NCBI GenBank assembly: GCA_003221615.1
Contig: QHSQ01000034.1
Location: 1-42,165, forward strand
Source: Candidatus Rokuibacteriota bacterium
Lineage (GTDB): Bacteria; Methylomirabilota; Methylomirabilia; Rokubacteriales; CSP1-6
Reading direction: 5' to 3'
DNA: 42,165 nt
Shown: positions 39,420-42,165 of the stretch, in pieces
Numbering within the stretch: position 1 is the stretch's first letter
How the letters are laid out: each line of letters begins with the position of its first letter
Translations under genes and position numbers: made by a program
Notes under the pieces: model-generated
What the model was told of the DNA's origin: nothing
Databases searched by the model: none
What the model saw: only the letters and a program-made list of their open reading frames with translations

Positions 39420-40856
39420 ATGATCGGCCCAAGACCGCTCGCGTCATCCATCGGTCTCGTGACCGCGCTCGTGCTCATCTCCGCGTCCAGCGCGACACCA
39501 GAAACGATCAGGATCGGGATCGGCCATCAGAGCTTGTGCACCGACACCTATTCGGGAGGCATCACCGTCAAGCAGCTCGGACTCCTCGAGAAGCATCTGC
39601 CGCGCACGGGCAAATACGTGGGCGCGAAGTACGACATCGTGTGGGAGGACTACACGTCGGGACCTCCCATCACCAGCCAGATGCTGGCCGGCAAGCTCGA
39701 CATCGGAGTCATGGGCGACTACCCGCTGCTCGTCAACATCGCCCGCTTCCAGGAAACGAACAGCCTGCGCTCGGTGATCGTGTCGATGACCGGCTACAAC
39801 ATGTATGGTTCCGGCAACTCGATCGTGGTGCCGGCCGAGGCGCCCATCTACCGGTTCGAGGATCTCAAGGGCAAGAAGGTCTCGGTGCCGTTCGGCTCGG
39901 CCGCGCACGGGATGCTCCTCAAGGCGCTGGTGGACCGCGGGCTCACGCCGGACTTCTTCACCTTGATCAATCAGGCGCCGCCCATCGGCGCCACCAGCAT
40001 CCAGGAGAAGAAGATCGACGCGCACGCGGACTTCTGTCCGTGGGGCGAGCTGATGGAGTTCAAAGGGTTCGGGCGGAAGATCTTCGACGGCAGCCAGGCT
40101 TCGGTCGCGTACCTGCACGGCCCCGTCGTCCGCAAGGACTTTCTCGAGAAGCACCCGGAGATCGTCGTCGCCTATCTCAAGGCGGTCGTCGAGGCCAACG
40201 AGTGGATCACGAAGAACCCCGAAGAGGCGACCACGAAGCAGGAGCAATGGACGTCGATCCCCAGGGAGGTGCTCTACCTCTACTTCGGGCGCGGCGGCTT
40301 CCTCACGCTCGACGCGACGATCAAGCCGAAGTGGGTCGAGGTGCTGAAATACGACGCGACCGTGCTCCAGAAGATGAACATCATCAAGGGCGCGGACGTC
40401 GAGGGCTTCATCGACGACCGGTTCATCAAGCAGGCCTACCGTGAGCTCGGCCGCGACTACAGCCGCGACCAGCGCGTGATGGTGGCGGGCACCTCGCCCA
40501 TGGAGGGCAAGGACGCGAGCACCGGCACGCCGATCAAGGATCCGCGCGCGGCGGCCGAGGTGTGGCTGAAGGGCGAGGCCATCAAGCCCTACGCCTCGCT
40601 GGCGGTCATGATGGCCGCGCTGCGCGAGGCGGAGTCGAGCGGCCGCATCGTCAACGCGGCGTACGTCTTCGACTACTCGACTGGGCTCAAGCTCTTCGCC
40701 CATCGGGCGTTCTACGTCGCCGGCGGCATCGGCAAGGCCGTGTCCGCCTCGCTCGTCGCCTTTGCCTGGAAAGAGGAGGCGGAAGCCTTCGCGACCAAGA
40801 ACGGCGGCAAGGTGCTCTCGCTCGAGGAAGCGAAGAAGCTGGGGGCCGCGAGGTAG
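39420..40856 (+). CDS. NitT/TauT-type ABC binding protein with NosL-like C-terminal domain
   Basis: The 478-residue protein has a signal peptide (LASSIGLVTALVLISASSATPE) and a nitrate/sulfonate/taurine-type binding fold: IRIGIGHQSLCTDTYSGG, MLAGKLDIGVMGDYPLLVN, RFEDLKGKKVSVPFGSAAHGMLLKAL and FLEKHPEIVVAYLKAVVEANEW. The last 88 residues (391-478) are extra. They read AAYVFDYSTGLKLFAHRAFYVAGG and AFAWKEEAEAFATKNGGKVLSLEEA, closely resembling the C-terminal half of NosL, a periplasmic Cu(I)-binding accessory protein of nitrous oxide reductase. The start is ATG 39420 with GGGGAG ten bases upstream. The permease gene begins directly at the next base after the stop, and an ATPase follows. Confidence 0.86.
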   Translation: MIGPRPLASSIGLVTALVLISASSATPETIRIGIGHQSLCTDTYSGGITVKQLGLLEKHLPRTGKYVGAKYDIVWEDYTSGPPITSQMLAGKLDIGVMGDYPLLVNIARFQETNSLRSVIVSMTGYNMYGSGNSIVVPAEAPIYRFEDLKGKKVSVPFGSAAHGMLLKALVDRGLTPDFFTLINQAPPIGATSIQEKKIDAHADFCPWGELMEFKGFGRKIFDGSQASVAYLHGPVVRKDFLEKHPEIVVAYLKAVVEANEWITKNPEEATTKQEQWTSIPREVLYLYFGRGGFLTLDATIKPKWVEVLKYDATVLQKMNIIKGADVEGFIDDRFIKQAYRELGRDYSRDQRVMVAGTSPMEGKDASTGTPIKDPRAAAEVWLKGEAIKPYASLAVMMAALREAESSGRIVNAAYVFDYSTGLKLFAHRAFYVAGGIGKAVSASLVAFAWKEEAEAFATKNGGKVLSLEEAKKLGAAR

Positions 40857-41696
40857 ATGGCGACGCTCGTCGGCGCGCCGGCCGCACAGCCGGGCGCCGC
40901 CGCGCCCGCGCGCGTGGCGAGCTGGCGACGGCCCGCGCTCCGCGCCTCGTCCATCGGGCTCTTCCTGCTCGCGTGGCACGCCGCCACTCTGTGGGACCTC
41001 GATTTCTACGTGCGATTCCAGAACATTCCCTCGCCGGGAGACGTCCTCGCGGAGGCGATCGAGCTGTTCGGCAGCTCGGGCTTCTACGTGCACATCCTGG
41101 CCAGCCTCGAGCGCATCTGGCTCGGCTTCGCGATCGCCACCGTGCTGGGCGTCGGGCTCGGCTTGCTCATCGGGCGCTTCGGGCTGGCCGAGGACACCTT
41201 GTTCCCGCCCATCGAGCTGTTCCGTCCGATTCCCGCGGTGGCGTGGGTGCCCATCAGCATCATGCTCTGGCCGACCGAGCGGTCGAGCATCGTGTTCATC
41301 ACCACGCTCGGCGCGTTCTTTCCGATCGTGCTGAACACGATCCACGGGGTCGAGGGCATCGACCGTCAGCTCGTGCGCGCGGCCACGAGCCTCGGCGCCG
41401 GACGCGCCGCGATCTTTCGCGAGGTCGTCTTGCCCGGCGCCCTGCCGTCGATCGTGACGGGGCTGTCGGTCGGCATGGGCGTGTCCTGGATCTGCTTGAT
41501 CTCGGCGGAGATGATCTCCGGGCAATTCGGCGTCGGCTACTTCACGTGGGTCGCGTACGGCATCGTGAAGTACCCGCAGATCGTGGTCGGGATGCTCACG
41601 ATCGGGGTGCTCGGCATGCTGTCGAGCGCGCTCATCCGGTGGGGCGGCGCGCGCTGCATGCCGTGGCTGCCCCGACAGGAGAAGGAAGGAGCGTGA
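40857..41696 (+). CDS. NitT/TauT-type ABC permease
   Basis: The 279-residue inner-membrane protein has six hydrophobic segments and the family pattern: IPSPGDVLAEAIELF, ASLERIWLGFAIATVLGVGLGLLIGRF, PPIELFRPIPAVAWVPISIMLWP, the ATPase-contact loop LVRAATSLGAGRAAIFREVVLPGALPSIVTGL, and SAEMISGQFGVGYFTWVAY. It matches SsuC/NrtB/TauC permeases in length and motifs. ATG 40857 directly follows the stop of the binding-protein gene, and the ATPase gene starts five bases after its stop, so the three are one operon. Confidence 0.93.
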   Translation: MATLVGAPAAQPGAAAPARVASWRRPALRASSIGLFLLAWHAATLWDLDFYVRFQNIPSPGDVLAEAIELFGSSGFYVHILASLERIWLGFAIATVLGVGLGLLIGRFGLAEDTLFPPIELFRPIPAVAWVPISIMLWPTERSSIVFITTLGAFFPIVLNTIHGVEGIDRQLVRAATSLGAGRAAIFREVVLPGALPSIVTGLSVGMGVSWICLISAEMISGQFGVGYFTWVAYGIVKYPQIVVGMLTIGVLGMLSSALIRWGGARCMPWLPRQEKEGA

Positions 41697-41700
41697 GGCC

Positions 41701-42165
41701 GTGACGGTGAACGGCGGCCCCACCGGACGCATCGAGATCACCGATCTCAGCATCGCCTTCGGCTCCGACGACCGCCGGGTGGAAGCGGTTCGCCGGTTCA
41801 CGTTGATGACGACGCCGGGGGAGTTCGTGGCCTTGCTCGGGCCCTCCGGGTGCGGCAAGACCACGGTGCTCAACGCGGTCGCGGGCTTCGTGCAGCCGAC
41901 CGTCGGCCGGGTCGCGGTGGACGGCCAGGTCGTGACAGAACCCGGCGCGGATCGCGGGATGGTCTTTCAGCAGCACTCGCTGTTTCCGTGGAAGACCGTG
42001 CTCGCCAACGTCGAGTTCGGTCTCAAGATGCGGGGGATCGGACCGACCGAGCGGACGGCGCAGGCCCGCTCCTACCTGAATCTCGTCGGGCTCGCCGGGT
42101 TCGAGCGCGCGTATCCCGCCGAGCTCAGCGGCGGCATGCAACAGCGCGTGGGCATCGCCCGCGTC
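41701..42165 (+). CDS. NitT/TauT-type ABC ATPase, 5' part (right edge)
   Basis: A GTG start at 41701 opens a frame that runs to the window edge, giving 155 residues. Visible are IEITDLSIAFG, Walker A GPSGCGKTT, the Q-loop VFQQHSLFPWKTVLANVEFGL and the signature LSGGMQQRVGIAR. These are typical of SsuB/NrtD/TauB ATPases; about 100 residues with Walker B and the switch His are cut off. It starts five bases after the permease stop and completes the importer. Confidence 0.92.
   Translation, partial: MTVNGGPTGRIEITDLSIAFGSDDRRVEAVRRFTLMTTPGEFVALLGPSGCGKTTVLNAVAGFVQPTVGRVAVDGQVVTEPGADRGMVFQQHSLFPWKTVLANVEFGLKMRGIGPTERTAQARSYLNLVGLAGFERAYPAELSGGMQQRVGIARV

Noticed and set aside
39444..41873. Open frame of about 800 codons antisense to the NitT/TauT-type importer genes
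   Set aside because: It spans three clear transporter genes on the opposite strand and has shadow composition with no recognisable domain.

Overview
The window is a high-GC, gene-dense bacterial chromosome segment with about 38 genes or gene remnants. No tRNA, rRNA, phage, transposase or CRISPR array was seen. The gene mix is luciferase-like flavin monooxygenases, amidohydrolases, branched-chain amino-acid-type and phosphonate/nitrate-type ABC importers, and VOC, DinB and CMD family proteins. Together with the GC-rich intergenic repeats, this suggests an uncultivated soil heterotroph, for example the Rokubacteria/Methylomirabilota group. That placement is an inference from gene style; no phylogenetic marker is present.

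Layout. 1-1504 (+): a BON-domain fragment, a small peptidoglycan-binding protein and a VOC dioxygenase-like protein. 1526-4813 (-): two amidohydrolases, a 45-bp direct repeat and a cysteine-dioxygenase-like cupin. 4891-6923 (+): a luciferase-like monooxygenase overlapping a cytochrome c gene with an odd heme site. 6927-7915 (-): a luciferase-like gene broken by a frameshift with loss of its middle. 7984-9027 (+): a Gfo/Idh/MocA oxidoreductase. 9035-16742 (-): a compact run made of a fused PhnD-PhnE transporter protein, its ATPase, TusA, DsrE, a TusA-MetE fusion, an LLM oxidoreductase, an HpaB-type monooxygenase, a DinB-like protein and a small membrane protein. 16894-21228 (-): an LLM monooxygenase followed by livH-livM-livG-livF without a binding protein. 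21368-24739: a DinB-like protein, an MFS exporter flanked by a 62-nt repeat family, and an iron alcohol dehydrogenase. 24764-24925: a long imperfect inverted repeat. 24939-29524: an amidohydrolase, a GlcG-like protein, a diiron ferritin-like protein, a CMD/AhpD-like gene with an in-frame TGA at the expected active-site cysteine, and an aldo/keto reductase. 29545-33615: a PDZ remnant, then a PhnD-like binding protein overlapping a hybrid kinase that lacks its DHp domain. 33645-37905 (-): pyruvate carboxylase and a TauE/SafE permease. 38061-39254 (-): an AraC-type response regulator. 39420-42165 (+): a NitT/TauT-type ABC importer whose binding protein carries a NosL-like tail; its ATPase runs off the right edge.

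How the genes may work together. The most system-like unit is the 16742-9263 operon. It couples anion uptake to two sulfur carriers, a DsrE protein and a zinc methyltransferase core physically joined to a sulfur carrier, followed by two flavin monooxygenases. I infer an organosulfur (or similar small anion) uptake and sulfur/methyl transfer pathway; the substrate cannot be read from sequence. The best single-gene candidate for something unusual is 28517-27984 (-), a possible selenoprotein with a SECIS-like hairpin just after the TGA. Three genes (7.4 kb, 15.9 kb, 31.8 kb) look like products of internal deletions or fusions, so assembly error must be excluded.
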